This document shows, in pieces, positions 29,170-38,235 of a DNA stretch of 64,000 nucleotides. The position numbers and the translations under genes are program-made. The notes beneath the pieces were generated by a model that was given only the letters and a program-made list of their open reading frames with translations, did no database searches and was not told where the DNA came from. The stretch spans positions 1-64,000 of the forward strand of contig NW_026515464.1 of assembly GCF_014898815.1 (NCBI RefSeq). Direction: 5' to 3'. Numbering within the stretch: the stretch's first letter is position 1; every line of letters starts with the position of its first letter. Source of the DNA: Panonychus citri (Eukaryota > Arthropoda > Arachnida > Trombidiformes > Tetranychidae).

Positions 29170-30189
29170 ATGGTTAAAACCAGAGCTCAAGCTCAAGCCG
29201 AGTTATTGACGAGTGTTGTTCATAGTAATCAAAGTGTTCCAGGAGATATCACATCATCAGTGGAACGCATTTCGGATCCAGAATCATCAAATTTATCATC
29301 TTCCCACTTGAATATAAATCATATTAACATGGCTACTGTTTTATCTTTGGATAATCAAGGGTATAAGGACATTTTAAACTATTTTAACTTGCAAAATTTA
29401 CCAACAAATCGGTTTCTAAAGAAACGATGTTATGAAGTTATTAAGACCAATTACTTAATAATGGGTGAAACATTAAGTGATGAGGATATTGACTCACTTC
29501 CAGTGAATGAAGTTCGAGAAATTAGTAATCCAGAGTGGATAACTACTTTAAGGAATCTTGGTGTTCTAGAATCAGAATTAAAACTGATAATTGAACGTAT
29601 TGGTCGTGAGGAAAGTGTCATATTCCATGTTTCTGAAGATGAACTGAGGAAAATTAATTTACCTCTAGGTACGATTATGAAGGTAATGCAAGCTGCTGAA
29701 CAATTGGGAGAGACTTCAACTGTCCCTGAGCAAAATATTAGTCGTCCTGTTACTCCAACTCCTGTGATTGAGACAACCAAAGACGATGTTGACCAATTTA
29801 AAACTATGGTTGATGCAGTTGCTGCTAACATTGGGTTAGCCATGGCTAAAGATCCAAAAGTAACCGAGTTTGTTAAGAATGAAGATATGAGGGAATGGAT
29901 AAATAAAACAGTCAACAAATTGAGTCTCGAACGTTGTGATGACGAAACTAGACTTCGCTGTTTTAAAAAGGGACTTGCTCATGAGCTTCTTCATATCGCA
30001 AGTCGAATTGATTCAGGGATAGATGATTACAAGGAATACGTAAAAGCTCTGAGAGAGAAACTCAATATACCAGCTCTTAACGCTAATGATGCTTTTAAGC
30101 TTAGAAATTTGAAATATGATTTCTCAACACCTCCACAAGTCTTCATGAACACTGCACGTGATATCATGGAAAAGGTAAAGGAAAAATGA
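29170..30189 (+). CDS. gag-like protein
   Basis: 339 codons from the first ATG (29170, starting MVKTRAQAQAE) to a TGA at 30187-30189. The second half is rich in helices and fits a retrotransposon capsid domain. Residues about 107-186 (from SLPVNEVREI to AAEQLGE) read like a SAM domain, with a typical late motif of the form EDEL..INLPLG...KVM.A. That is an unusual component for Gag and is an inference. The nucleocapsid zinc knuckle is not in this frame; it lies at the start of the pol frame, so Gag is split over three frames. The stop codon overlaps an ATG (ATGA). Confidence 0.85.
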   Translation: MVKTRAQAQAELLTSVVHSNQSVPGDITSSVERISDPESSNLSSSHLNINHINMATVLSLDNQGYKDILNYFNLQNLPTNRFLKKRCYEVIKTNYLIMGETLSDEDIDSLPVNEVREISNPEWITTLRNLGVLESELKLIIERIGREESVIFHVSEDELRKINLPLGTIMKVMQAAEQLGETSTVPEQNISRPVTPTPVIETTKDDVDQFKTMVDAVAANIGLAMAKDPKVTEFVKNEDMREWINKTVNKLSLERCDDETRLRCFKKGLAHELLHIASRIDSGIDDYKEYVKALREKLNIPALNANDAFKLRNLKYDFSTPPQVFMNTARDIMEKVKEK

Positions 30190-30290
30190 ATGATAAAGCT
30201 TTCCTATTTGATCTGCTCAATCATTTACCTGACGAAGTCACGAAAGAGATTTATCGAAATGGTCACAATGACGATGAACAAAAATTATGA
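30186..30290 (+). CDS. 34-codon linking ORF between gag and pol
   Basis: ATG at 30186 lies inside ATGA, one base upstream of the gag stop; its own TGA (30288-30290) overlaps the ATG of the pol frame in a second ATGA. The peptide begins MNDKAFLFDLLNHLPDEVTK. Its composition continues that of Gag's capsid C-terminal region, so it is probably a piece of Gag reached by a -1 frame change or by termination-reinitiation rather than an independent gene. It could also be the result of two old indels. Confidence 0.55.
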   Translation: MNDKAFLFDLLNHLPDEVTKEIYRNGHNDDEQKL

Positions 30291-33200
30291 ATACCTTATT
30301 CATCCATTATCACGAACATGAATCCAAGAAGAAGAAAGCAAGGGAGGATAAAGCTAAAGCTCAATCGTCAACCGTTGGTCAAGCAAAATTTAGTGGTAAT
30401 AAAGGAAGTACAAAAAGTCAATCGAGTAACAAACCAAATCCAAACCACAAACATTTGACTTGTAATAAATGCAAGGAAAAAGGTCACATTGCGACCTATT
30501 GTCCAGAGTTGAAAAATGAAGCTCGAAAACAAAGTTCGTCGTCCAGTTCAACTACAGCTAAAGCTCAGAGTTCAGAAGGTCAAAAGACAGTTAATGTGGT
30601 TACTCAAGATTTAATAAGTACAGTTTCCGTTCCTGAGGGGATTGCCTCTCCATCTTTCTCTTTTATTGTTAACCAAAAACCAAATCCACCAATTTTGACT
30701 AATAAAGGTGATCCTTTACTTGAGTACATGTCCCTTTGTACAATTAATATCGAGACACCAAATCGACAACCAATTAATACTTATCGAGTATTAGTGGACA
30801 CTGGAGCAACTGCTTCTGTAATAGATTATCATGTCGCTCAGAAATGTGGTGTCAATATTGTTCCATATTCGAGTCCTGTTTATGGTATTTCAGGAGTGAA
30901 ACAATCCGTTGGTATTGCTTATGCTGCAATCAAACACAAGTCGATTGACGGTGTTCGTGTTATTAAAATCACGGTGGTGGAAAATTTTCAACCAATTTTT
31001 CTTTTGGGAACGACATTCATTCAACTCTTCTACATGCGCATTGATGCGGATGGTGAGGATCATCAAGTTTATGCAAGAGAAACTCCTAATGGTAATTGTT
31101 ACGATGCAAATTTTCGATTTCGTTTTTGTACAGTTGATGAAACAAATTCAATCATACACCCATCCTTACATATTCCTAATTGTGATCCTCAAATTAACGA
31201 ATCAACTAAAGTTTCAAAAGACGAACGAAAGTTCAAAGTTGTTCAAGAACATGAGAATACCTTTCTTCTCAGAATGGGAGGTTTACAATTGGAAGATCAT
31301 CAACAGGTTCTATTCGTTAATGAAGAAAATATTGATTTCGTCAATAGACTAAGTAAACAGATTAATCCGGATTTGAGCGAATCCCAAAAAGACCAATTGA
31401 TCAATCTTTTTACAGAATATCAACATGTATTCAGTAAAGATCAAAGAGATCTTGGTTTTGTTCCAAAGGAAATTTGTCCCGTTACAATTGACATAGGTGA
31501 TGAAGTTATACCTTATCAGAAGCCTTATCCAACTAATACAACGAAACGATTAGCTTTTAAGCAAGTAATTGATGAACTTTTAGCAGCAGATATAATTGAA
31601 CCCTCAACAGCTGATGGTGGGTCACCTGCAATTCTAGTACCAAAATCTAACGGCACATCGAGATTAGTTACTGACTTTCGAAGTGTTAATCGAATGACGA
31701 GATTTGCAGCTCAACCAATGCCAAGGATAGATGATATCATGGAGGCAGTTCGAGGAGCTGAATATTTTAATCTTTTTGATCTGGCACAAGGATATCATCA
31801 AATTGAATTACCAGTCAGTGAAAGAGGTAAAACAGTTTTTGTTACACCTGATGCTAAATATCAATACAAACGCTTGCCTATGGGCTTAGCGGGTGCACCA
31901 TTTATCTTCCAAAATATGATAAATAAGGTACTCGAAGGATTACAATTAAAACATTGTATCGGTTATTTCGATGACGTTCCTGTTCTAGGTAAAACCTGGG
32001 AAGGATTAATTGAACAAACTAGAGTTGTTTTAGAAAGATTCTCAAAGTTCAACCTTAAGGTGAGATTGGAGAAATGCAAATTTGGTTATACCGAGATTAA
32101 GTTACTTGGACATTTAGTTAATGGTGATGGTATCAAACCAGACCCTGAAAAAGTTGAAGCGGTAAAGCGTTTGCCTTACCCTAAAACAACTAAACAATTA
32201 CAATCAATACTTGGTTGTTATAACTATTTCTCTCGATATATAAAAAATTATGCAAATCTCGCTGCTCCACTTTATCGTATTGTCTCAAAACAACGAAAGT
32301 TTAACTTACTTCCAGAAGATAAGAAAGCTTTAGATATCTTAAAAGATTCATTGATCACAACAACGATGTTGGTCCATTTTGACCCATCGTTGAGACGAAA
32401 AATCTCAGTTGATGCATCCAATATCGCTGTTGGTGGAATATTGCTGCAAGAAGACCCTAAATCTTCAGAATATTCTAAGGAAAATCCAATAGAGAACGTT
32501 AAAGATTGGCTACCAATCGCTTTCTTTTCGCAAAAGTTGAAAAAACATCAGTTAAATTATACTGTCTCTGAGAAAGAATTGTATGCGGTTCTAGTTGGAA
32601 TTGAGAAGTATAAACATTATTTGGAAAGTGAAGAGTTTATCGTTGAAACGGATCATCACGCTTTATGTACTATAACTAAAGTTAATTTTAAAAATGCTCG
32701 ACTTCAAAGATGGTCGATAATGTTATCTCAATATAAATTTAAAGTAATTTATAAAAAGGGATCATTACATGCACCTGATTGTTTATCAAGAGCCCAATCT
32801 GAGTGGGACCATCGACAAATTATTGACCCTGAAGAGGAATATTTGGATAAAGTTTATTCACTAACAAGTACGATTGCTGATGACGAAGAAAAATTCAACT
32901 TTGGTTTAAATATCATTAATTTTGCTCTAAATTATCCCTGTGTTGAATTTAGTAATCCACCGATACTTGTGTATCAAACTTTTACTAATTCTCTACATGA
33001 ACGGATTCTAAATTTTCAAAAATCTGATCCTGATTGTCAAGAGATTTTTCAGAAATTGAAAAATGGTACGAGAAAAGTTCAATTGCGTTTCATAATTAAG
33101 AATCAATTGATTCATCGTAAATCAGCTGAAGTGGATGAAACCGCAAGACCAGTTATTGGACTAGAAATCCTAAAGGAACTTTTTGTTCAATACCATTCAT

Positions 33201-35626
33201 CATCAATTGGTGGACATTTTGGACCAGAGAAAACTTTTCTCGCTATCTCAACAAGATATTACATGAAAAATTTATTCGATAACATTGTACAATTATGTAG
33301 AAATTGTAATACATGTGCTGTTTCTAAGCCAACATCAATCATCTATGTTGAACCGAGTTCAAAGCCAATCCCAGAAAATAACTTTGAGCGATTGGAATTA
33401 GATGTTCAAGGACCATTCACCGTTGGAAATGGTAAAAGAGTCATTCTAGTGTTGGTAGATACTCTATCGAGATATGTATATGCACGAATATACAAAGATC
33501 AAACAGCTAAAACAGTTATCGCTTTCCTTGAACAATTTTTCTGTACATTTGGTCAACCTAAAGTTATACAAACCGATCGTGGAACTAATTTTCTTTCGGA
33601 GGAATGTCGTCAATTCTTAAATGGGTTAAGTATCGGACATGAAATCTCTACCCCCTATCACCCTCAGTCGCAAGGAATAGTAGAAAGAGCGAATAGAACG
33701 ATAGTTGAACGGTTAAGAACTTTAGTTTTCGAGAAAGGAACAAAAAACTTAGACAAAAGTTTAGAACAATCTCTTTACGCGATCAATACATCAGTTCACA
33801 AAATCACTCGATTTTCTCCCTATTTTCTTGTCTTTGGACAAAATCCTCGAGATTCTTTCGATAATCATTTAGAGATTGATAGAAAGTGTACAATGACACA
33901 AGCTCAAGCTAAGAAAATCGCATTCGCTCGTTTAAAGGCACAGCAGAGATATCAAATTGAAAGAACGAGAATTTTATATAAAAGACCTCCATATAAAATA
34001 GGCGATTTCATTTGGTTGAAAAACGAATCTCGATCTAAAGATATGTCGAAAAAACTTTTACCAAAATATCATGGACCTTACATGATTTACGGAATGAAAA
34101 AAGGTTCACTTTTGTTATTAGATCATCAAGAAGAATTTCATTTATTCACAGCCAATGTTATGAATACGAAATTATACCGAGGAGAATTAAGTAGTAAAAT
34201 GAAACAATTAAAAGATTATTATTTCAATACTGATTCACCCAATTGGTTAGAATATGAGAATCTCGATCATGTTAATCCTTTTAATAACAGTTCATTTAAT
34301 GATGATAGAAATAGGAATCAAATCGAAAATCAAATAGATAATAATAATGACTTACCCACTAATGTTTCATGTCATGATAATTTAAACCTTGAGAATGATG
34401 ATGATACCGAAGAAGATGAAACTCGATCCGAGGAAACTTTAACAACCACATCAATAGATGCTAATCAACAATTAACACCAATTATTACATCGAAAGATAA
34501 ACAAGTAACCCGAAAGACTTATCAAACAGCAGATCGCTCAATTGGTAAACAACAAGTAATTGGTAATGTTGACAACAATCAAAGATTGACAAGAAATCAA
34601 CTGAGAAAACAAAGAGACAATTCAACATTAATTGTGAACTATTGTTTTGTTAAAACTTTCCCACGAAAATGTCTTAATTATGATCAAGTTAAATCATCTC
34701 TTAGAAACCAAAACGATGGTAACCGTTACCAAAGTAACAAAGGTTCAACCTTTTGGTCACTTGATCATCTCCATAAGATTTTAAGGTTAAAACAATTTTT
34801 AGTTTCCGTTTTCTCCTCCATCTTAATTGCTTCTAGAAAAGTTAAGACTCATTTTCACCTTCATTTCAAAATTATTCATTTCACTCTAGTGATTTACCTT
34901 TTTCAATATCAATTCAATAAGTATTGTGTCAATCTTTTCCTGAGTAAAACTAAAGTTTTAAACAAAATGGATTCATCAAGTGAAGAAAAACATTCAACTT
35001 TAGTTGAAAAAATTGATCAATGTGATGATACAAGTGAAATCTCAATAACTAATGTTGCAAGTGATTGTGATTCTACTCAACAAACTTACAGTTTTGATTC
35101 TCATTGTCCACCTTTTGTCTTTGAAACTGAAAATGTTGAAGAAGTGGAAATGGTAAATGAAACTACTTTGTCTTCTCCATCGTCAATTGGCTCTACCCTT
35201 GAGAAGAAATTGAATATTAACTCTAGTTCTTCCTCTGATGACATTGAAATTTTCTTCGACTCAGAAACAGTTCAAATGCCGATGAAAGTGGACAAAGGGG
35301 CATATTACCGTAGTCGACCTCGACATTCAGTTGAAGATTATCAATTAGATGATAATGTTATGGGATCACCTATTCAAAGGAAACGACCATATCCATCTAA
35401 AGATCATCAAGAACAAAAGAAAAGACCATTGTCATCATCATCGTGTCAAACTCACCCGAAAAGATCAATCGACAAACTCAGCATCCAATTAATCCAGTTC
35501 CATTGGATTTTAATCCATTTGCTCCATCAACTTCTTCGGGTATTTATGAACCTCGATATAAATCGACTCCAGTCCAATCGACTACTGATCGTGGTGGTGA
35601 AAAGTCTAATGACAATCAACATATAA
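30287..35626 (+). CDS. gag zinc knuckle-pol polyprotein (PR-RT-RNase H-IN)
   Basis: 1779 codons without a stop. It opens with a basic region and a CX2CX4HX4C zinc knuckle (C59-C72, CNKCKEKGHIATYC). Aspartic protease: LVDTGATAS, active Asp at 171. Reverse transcriptase: YFDD at 560-563 after an intact PMGLAGAPFIFQNM block. RNase H: SVDAS with Asp 709, and the expected ETDHHAL block. Integrase: an HHCC-type zinc site ending CRNCNTC, then catalytic D1039, D1097 and E1133, the last two 35 residues apart. There is no chromodomain. After integrase come about 500 residues of acidic, Asn/Ser-rich and low-complexity sequence; a Met at 1561 (34967) begins a new acidic stretch that may be the real start of the third protein. 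The end overlaps ORF3 in another frame. Confidence 0.96.
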   Translation: MNTLFIHYHEHESKKKKAREDKAKAQSSTVGQAKFSGNKGSTKSQSSNKPNPNHKHLTCNKCKEKGHIATYCPELKNEARKQSSSSSSTTAKAQSSEGQKTVNVVTQDLISTVSVPEGIASPSFSFIVNQKPNPPILTNKGDPLLEYMSLCTINIETPNRQPINTYRVLVDTGATASVIDYHVAQKCGVNIVPYSSPVYGISGVKQSVGIAYAAIKHKSIDGVRVIKITVVENFQPIFLLGTTFIQLFYMRIDADGEDHQVYARETPNGNCYDANFRFRFCTVDETNSIIHPSLHIPNCDPQINESTKVSKDERKFKVVQEHENTFLLRMGGLQLEDHQQVLFVNEENIDFVNRLSKQINPDLSESQKDQLINLFTEYQHVFSKDQRDLGFVPKEICPVTIDIGDEVIPYQKPYPTNTTKRLAFKQVIDELLAADIIEPSTADGGSPAILVPKSNGTSRLVTDFRSVNRMTRFAAQPMPRIDDIMEAVRGAEYFNLFDLAQGYHQIELPVSERGKTVFVTPDAKYQYKRLPMGLAGAPFIFQNMINKVLEGLQLKHCIGYFDDVPVLGKTWEGLIEQTRVVLERFSKFNLKVRLEKCKFGYTEIKLLGHLVNGDGIKPDPEKVEAVKRLPYPKTTKQLQSILGCYNYFSRYIKNYANLAAPLYRIVSKQRKFNLLPEDKKALDILKDSLITTTMLVHFDPSLRRKISVDASNIAVGGILLQEDPKSSEYSKENPIENVKDWLPIAFFSQKLKKHQLNYTVSEKELYAVLVGIEKYKHYLESEEFIVETDHHALCTITKVNFKNARLQRWSIMLSQYKFKVIYKKGSLHAPDCLSRAQSEWDHRQIIDPEEEYLDKVYSLTSTIADDEEKFNFGLNIINFALNYPCVEFSNPPILVYQTFTNSLHERILNFQKSDPDCQEIFQKLKNGTRKVQLRFIIKNQLIHRKSAEVDETARPVIGLEILKELFVQYHSSSIGGHFGPEKTFLAISTRYYMKNLFDNIVQLCRNCNTCAVSKPTSIIYVEPSSKPIPENNFERLELDVQGPFTVGNGKRVILVLVDTLSRYVYARIYKDQTAKTVIAFLEQFFCTFGQPKVIQTDRGTNFLSEECRQFLNGLSIGHEISTPYHPQSQGIVERANRTIVERLRTLVFEKGTKNLDKSLEQSLYAINTSVHKITRFSPYFLVFGQNPRDSFDNHLEIDRKCTMTQAQAKKIAFARLKAQQRYQIERTRILYKRPPYKIGDFIWLKNESRSKDMSKKLLPKYHGPYMIYGMKKGSLLLLDHQEEFHLFTANVMNTKLYRGELSSKMKQLKDYYFNTDSPNWLEYENLDHVNPFNNSSFNDDRNRNQIENQIDNNNDLPTNVSCHDNLNLENDDDTEEDETRSEETLTTTSIDANQQLTPIITSKDKQVTRKTYQTADRSIGKQQVIGNVDNNQRLTRNQLRKQRDNSTLIVNYCFVKTFPRKCLNYDQVKSSLRNQNDGNRYQSNKGSTFWSLDHLHKILRLKQFLVSVFSSILIASRKVKTHFHLHFKIIHFTLVIYLFQYQFNKYCVNLFLSKTKVLNKMDSSSEEKHSTLVEKIDQCDDTSEISITNVASDCDSTQQTYSFDSHCPPFVFETENVEEVEMVNETTLSSPSSIGSTLEKKLNINSSSSSDDIEIFFDSETVQMPMKVDKGAYYRSRPRHSVEDYQLDDNVMGSPIQRKRPYPSKDHQEQKKRPLSSSSCQTHPKRSIDKLSIQLIQFHWILIHLLHQLLRVFMNLDINRLQSNRLLIVVVKSLMTINI

Positions 35627-38235
35627 AGACTTCTCAGACTTATCGTTCAAGTGTTTCGAATGAGAATCAGAAAATTCAAGTTGAATTAACAATGGAAACC
35701 GAGTCGATTCCTCGAGCAAAAAGACCTAAAGGTGTTCATTTTGTATCTTCTCCATCATCATCTTCATCAAACTCTCGACAACAATCAAGTCAACAAGGTC
35801 GATACCCTGGACCATTTGATTATGATTGGCCTAAAAACACTTACCCAGCGCCTTTACCAACAGCACCGATGCCTGATTACCTGAGACCAGAACGATTTTT
35901 TGAGGTAAAAGAAAAGGCAGAAAAAGAAGCAAATGAACTCAAGAAAAGAAAAGAAAAATATTATCAGTTAATCTTGGAAAAGATTTTTCATAATCTGATA
36001 TCTTCACCCGAAGTATTCAAACTAAAGTTTGAAAAAATACCTAAAGGTTTAACTTTAACTAATGTTATTCTTGATAATGTTCATGAGATCTTACCGGTAA
36101 TCAGTTGTAACTTATGTGAACATGTTTCAATTGAACCTTTGAGTTGTACTTCTTGCTCGAAATGGTATTGTTTCCAATGTGTTGATTGGTTAAAACAAAC
36201 TGTTGTTCGTCTTGGATTTTCAGTTCCAAACCATTTGACAAAATCAGTTTGTATCTCAATTGATTGTATCGTTAAATTTGTACCAATCAAAGACTATCCG
36301 AAATTCACCCGAATTCAACCTTCACCTACTTGGGAAAAGTACAATTCAGCTCTTTTCATCTGTAGACGAAATTGTTGTGGTGAACAATTGAAACCACTTG
36401 AATTCAATAAACATGAGGATAAATGTCGATGTGGTCTAATTGTTGACGATTATGAATTCAATTTAAAGGACCAATTTAAACACGGAGAGACAATTAATGA
36501 ATTCAAAAATCAACCAAAATCGTTGTCATCATATCTCCCATCTCATCTTAAAAAAGCTATCGCTTCATCATCATCATGTCCGCCAAAGAATCAAACTCAT
36601 CCCGAGCGATTTGAACAAAAGTTTAAACGATATGCTTATACTTTGATTGAGAGAGATAATAATCCATCTGATCCATTATTGGCACCTTCGTATATACGAA
36701 ACTTCATCCCCAATTTGGAAAGAAATTATTGGACATCACGAAAAAGGTTATATGACCCAAGTGCTCCCGTTTATGAAGGAGAAGAATGGTTACAGAAACT
36801 CGGGTTCGATCCTGTTATTGGAACTAAACCTCAACCTGGAGATTTCATTCGGCCTCGAACTATAGTTTGGAGCGAAGTTCCTGATTATCTGTTGAGAGCG
36901 TCGGCTGAATGGGCAGCTTATGCTGAAGGTTTACCTAAACCAGGAAGAAGACAACAAGAGTTTCCTCGAACTTATTATAACCCAGGTTTACCTTTTGTCC
37001 GAATTGACGTTTTCTCTCTAATTGATGAAGATATGGCCGATACTCTAAAGAGAGTGATACCAAAAAGGTTCCCTTCAATGAGAGAGATACAGAGATCAAC
37101 TAAATCGACTGATCATCGAGAGCGTCGATCATCAATTTCATCTAATTCATCAACTTCATCTAATCCAAATTTTGCTCATCTTCAAGAAATCAAGTATAGG
37201 GAATCAATGGAAACTTTCAATCATCTTACTCATATCCAAATTCCGGTTTTACCTGAAGAGTATTCCAAAAGGATTGAAACTAATGTTACAACACATCCAA
37301 ATCCTAAGCTTGTTTTCTCAATGAATATGGCTTATGCCGGTGTCTTTGAACGATATCAAGTGCAACAAGGTTTAAGAGAGAAAACCAGACAAAGACCCAT
37401 TTGGATTGTCATTATAAATGGTCATCAAGAGATAATTTATGAAAGTTTAGTGCGATACAGTAGTCACATGACTATGCAAAGTAACTTTCATGGACTCTAT
37501 TATAATGACGTTAAACATGCTAAGAATCTTCAGAGTGTTCGGGATCAAATTATTCCTTACCTAGTGGTTTGTGATCAACTAGTTGGATCGAATCTAATTA
37601 TGCAACTAAAGTCTCTTGGTTTAGAAAATGAAGAGATTGATATTCTCAGACCGAAAATGAGAGAAATAACTCAACATTTTTCACCATACATGTCAACTCC
37701 ATGTTCATTGAGTTTAATCTCATTTTTAGTGTTCAGAGGTTTCACCATTGCTAATGGACCTCATTCACCGGCGGTAGAGGCAATAGTCTCAATGCAACTT
37801 TACTTAGCCTTTTGGCAAGAAATTGAAGAGAAATGTGAACGTGAGCTTCATGGTGAAGGAATTCATAACAAAAACATGGAACTTACTTGTGATAATCGAC
37901 GAGTAGCTCGAGTGTTCGACATTTATTCAACTAGAGTTGCAGAGAATAGAGCTGAATGGCCAAGGAAATGGAGTTACTATGATCAATTTGGTAAAAGAAC
38001 TGAACCATCTTTTGATAGAGAAAAATGTTGCCCACCAACTGAAAAGGATCCACTTCCACTTCCTGAAGATTATCAAATTCTTATTAATGAAATTTTCCCA
38101 GATGATGAAGATTGGAAATTACCAGGAACACACCACAAACAATCACGAGTTCCAAGATACAGTGATTTACCATCAAATCTTCAAGTTCAACGATATGAAC
38201 AGGGGAGGAATCTTAATCATAAGTCGGGGCACTGA
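35401..38235 (+). CDS. Retrotransposon ORF3: RING/TRAF-like finger plus inactive REXO-like exonuclease fold
   Basis: About 930 codons (numbered here from 35443), open from just after a TAA at 35398-35400 and lacking an early ATG; the first in-frame ATG is near 35692. So a -1 shift from pol or splicing is needed to include the N terminus. In order: a disordered Ser/Pro-rich region; a charged coiled-coil-like stretch about 150-180; a Cys cluster C222-x2-C-x9-C-x2-C-x4-C-x2-C (to C246) with later Cys/His ending HEDKCRC at 330, resembling a RING followed by a TRAF-type finger; a Pro-rich region; and about 620-790, similar to REXO1/REX4 DEDDh exonucleases (FSMNMAY, INGHQEIIYESLV, QLVGSNLIMQLKSL, HSPAVEAIVSMQLY). 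The acidic catalytic positions read S626, N628, Q721 and E779; H774 is kept. No signal peptide or membrane segment. Domain names are inference by eye. Confidence 0.8.
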   Translation, partial: RSSRTKEKTIVIIIVSNSPEKINRQTQHPINPVPLDFNPFAPSTSSGIYEPRYKSTPVQSTTDRGGEKSNDNQHIKTSQTYRSSVSNENQKIQVELTMETESIPRAKRPKGVHFVSSPSSSSSNSRQQSSQQGRYPGPFDYDWPKNTYPAPLPTAPMPDYLRPERFFEVKEKAEKEANELKKRKEKYYQLILEKIFHNLISSPEVFKLKFEKIPKGLTLTNVILDNVHEILPVISCNLCEHVSIEPLSCTSCSKWYCFQCVDWLKQTVVRLGFSVPNHLTKSVCISIDCIVKFVPIKDYPKFTRIQPSPTWEKYNSALFICRRNCCGEQLKPLEFNKHEDKCRCGLIVDDYEFNLKDQFKHGETINEFKNQPKSLSSYLPSHLKKAIASSSSCPPKNQTHPERFEQKFKRYAYTLIERDNNPSDPLLAPSYIRNFIPNLERNYWTSRKRLYDPSAPVYEGEEWLQKLGFDPVIGTKPQPGDFIRPRTIVWSEVPDYLLRASAEWAAYAEGLPKPGRRQQEFPRTYYNPGLPFVRIDVFSLIDEDMADTLKRVIPKRFPSMREIQRSTKSTDHRERRSSISSNSSTSSNPNFAHLQEIKYRESMETFNHLTHIQIPVLPEEYSKRIETNVTTHPNPKLVFSMNMAYAGVFERYQVQQGLREKTRQRPIWIVIINGHQEIIYESLVRYSSHMTMQSNFHGLYYNDVKHAKNLQSVRDQIIPYLVVCDQLVGSNLIMQLKSLGLENEEIDILRPKMREITQHFSPYMSTPCSLSLISFLVFRGFTIANGPHSPAVEAIVSMQLYLAFWQEIEEKCERELHGEGIHNKNMELTCDNRRVARVFDIYSTRVAENRAEWPRKWSYYDQFGKRTEPSFDREKCCPPTEKDPLPLPEDYQILINEIFPDDEDWKLPGTHHKQSRVPRYSDLPSNLQVQRYEQGRNLNHKSGH
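38201..38210 (+). promoter_or_regulatory. Candidate polypurine tract
   Basis: AGGGGAGGAA lies inside the ORF3 coding end, 22 bases before the TG of the 3' LTR. A polypurine tract normally abuts the LTR, so either the true LTR edge is here or another primer is used; the nearer CGGGG at 38225-38229 is a poorer match. Confidence 0.4.

Noticed and set aside
29451..29918. 155-codon frame antisense to gag
   Set aside because: Shadow of the gag coding sequence; no independent features.
30909..31352. 147-codon frame overlapping pol
   Set aside because: Alternative-frame shadow within the protease-RT region.
35401..38235. Envelope glycoprotein interpretation of ORF3
   Set aside because: No signal peptide, no transmembrane helix, no furin-like site or fusion-peptide-like stretch.
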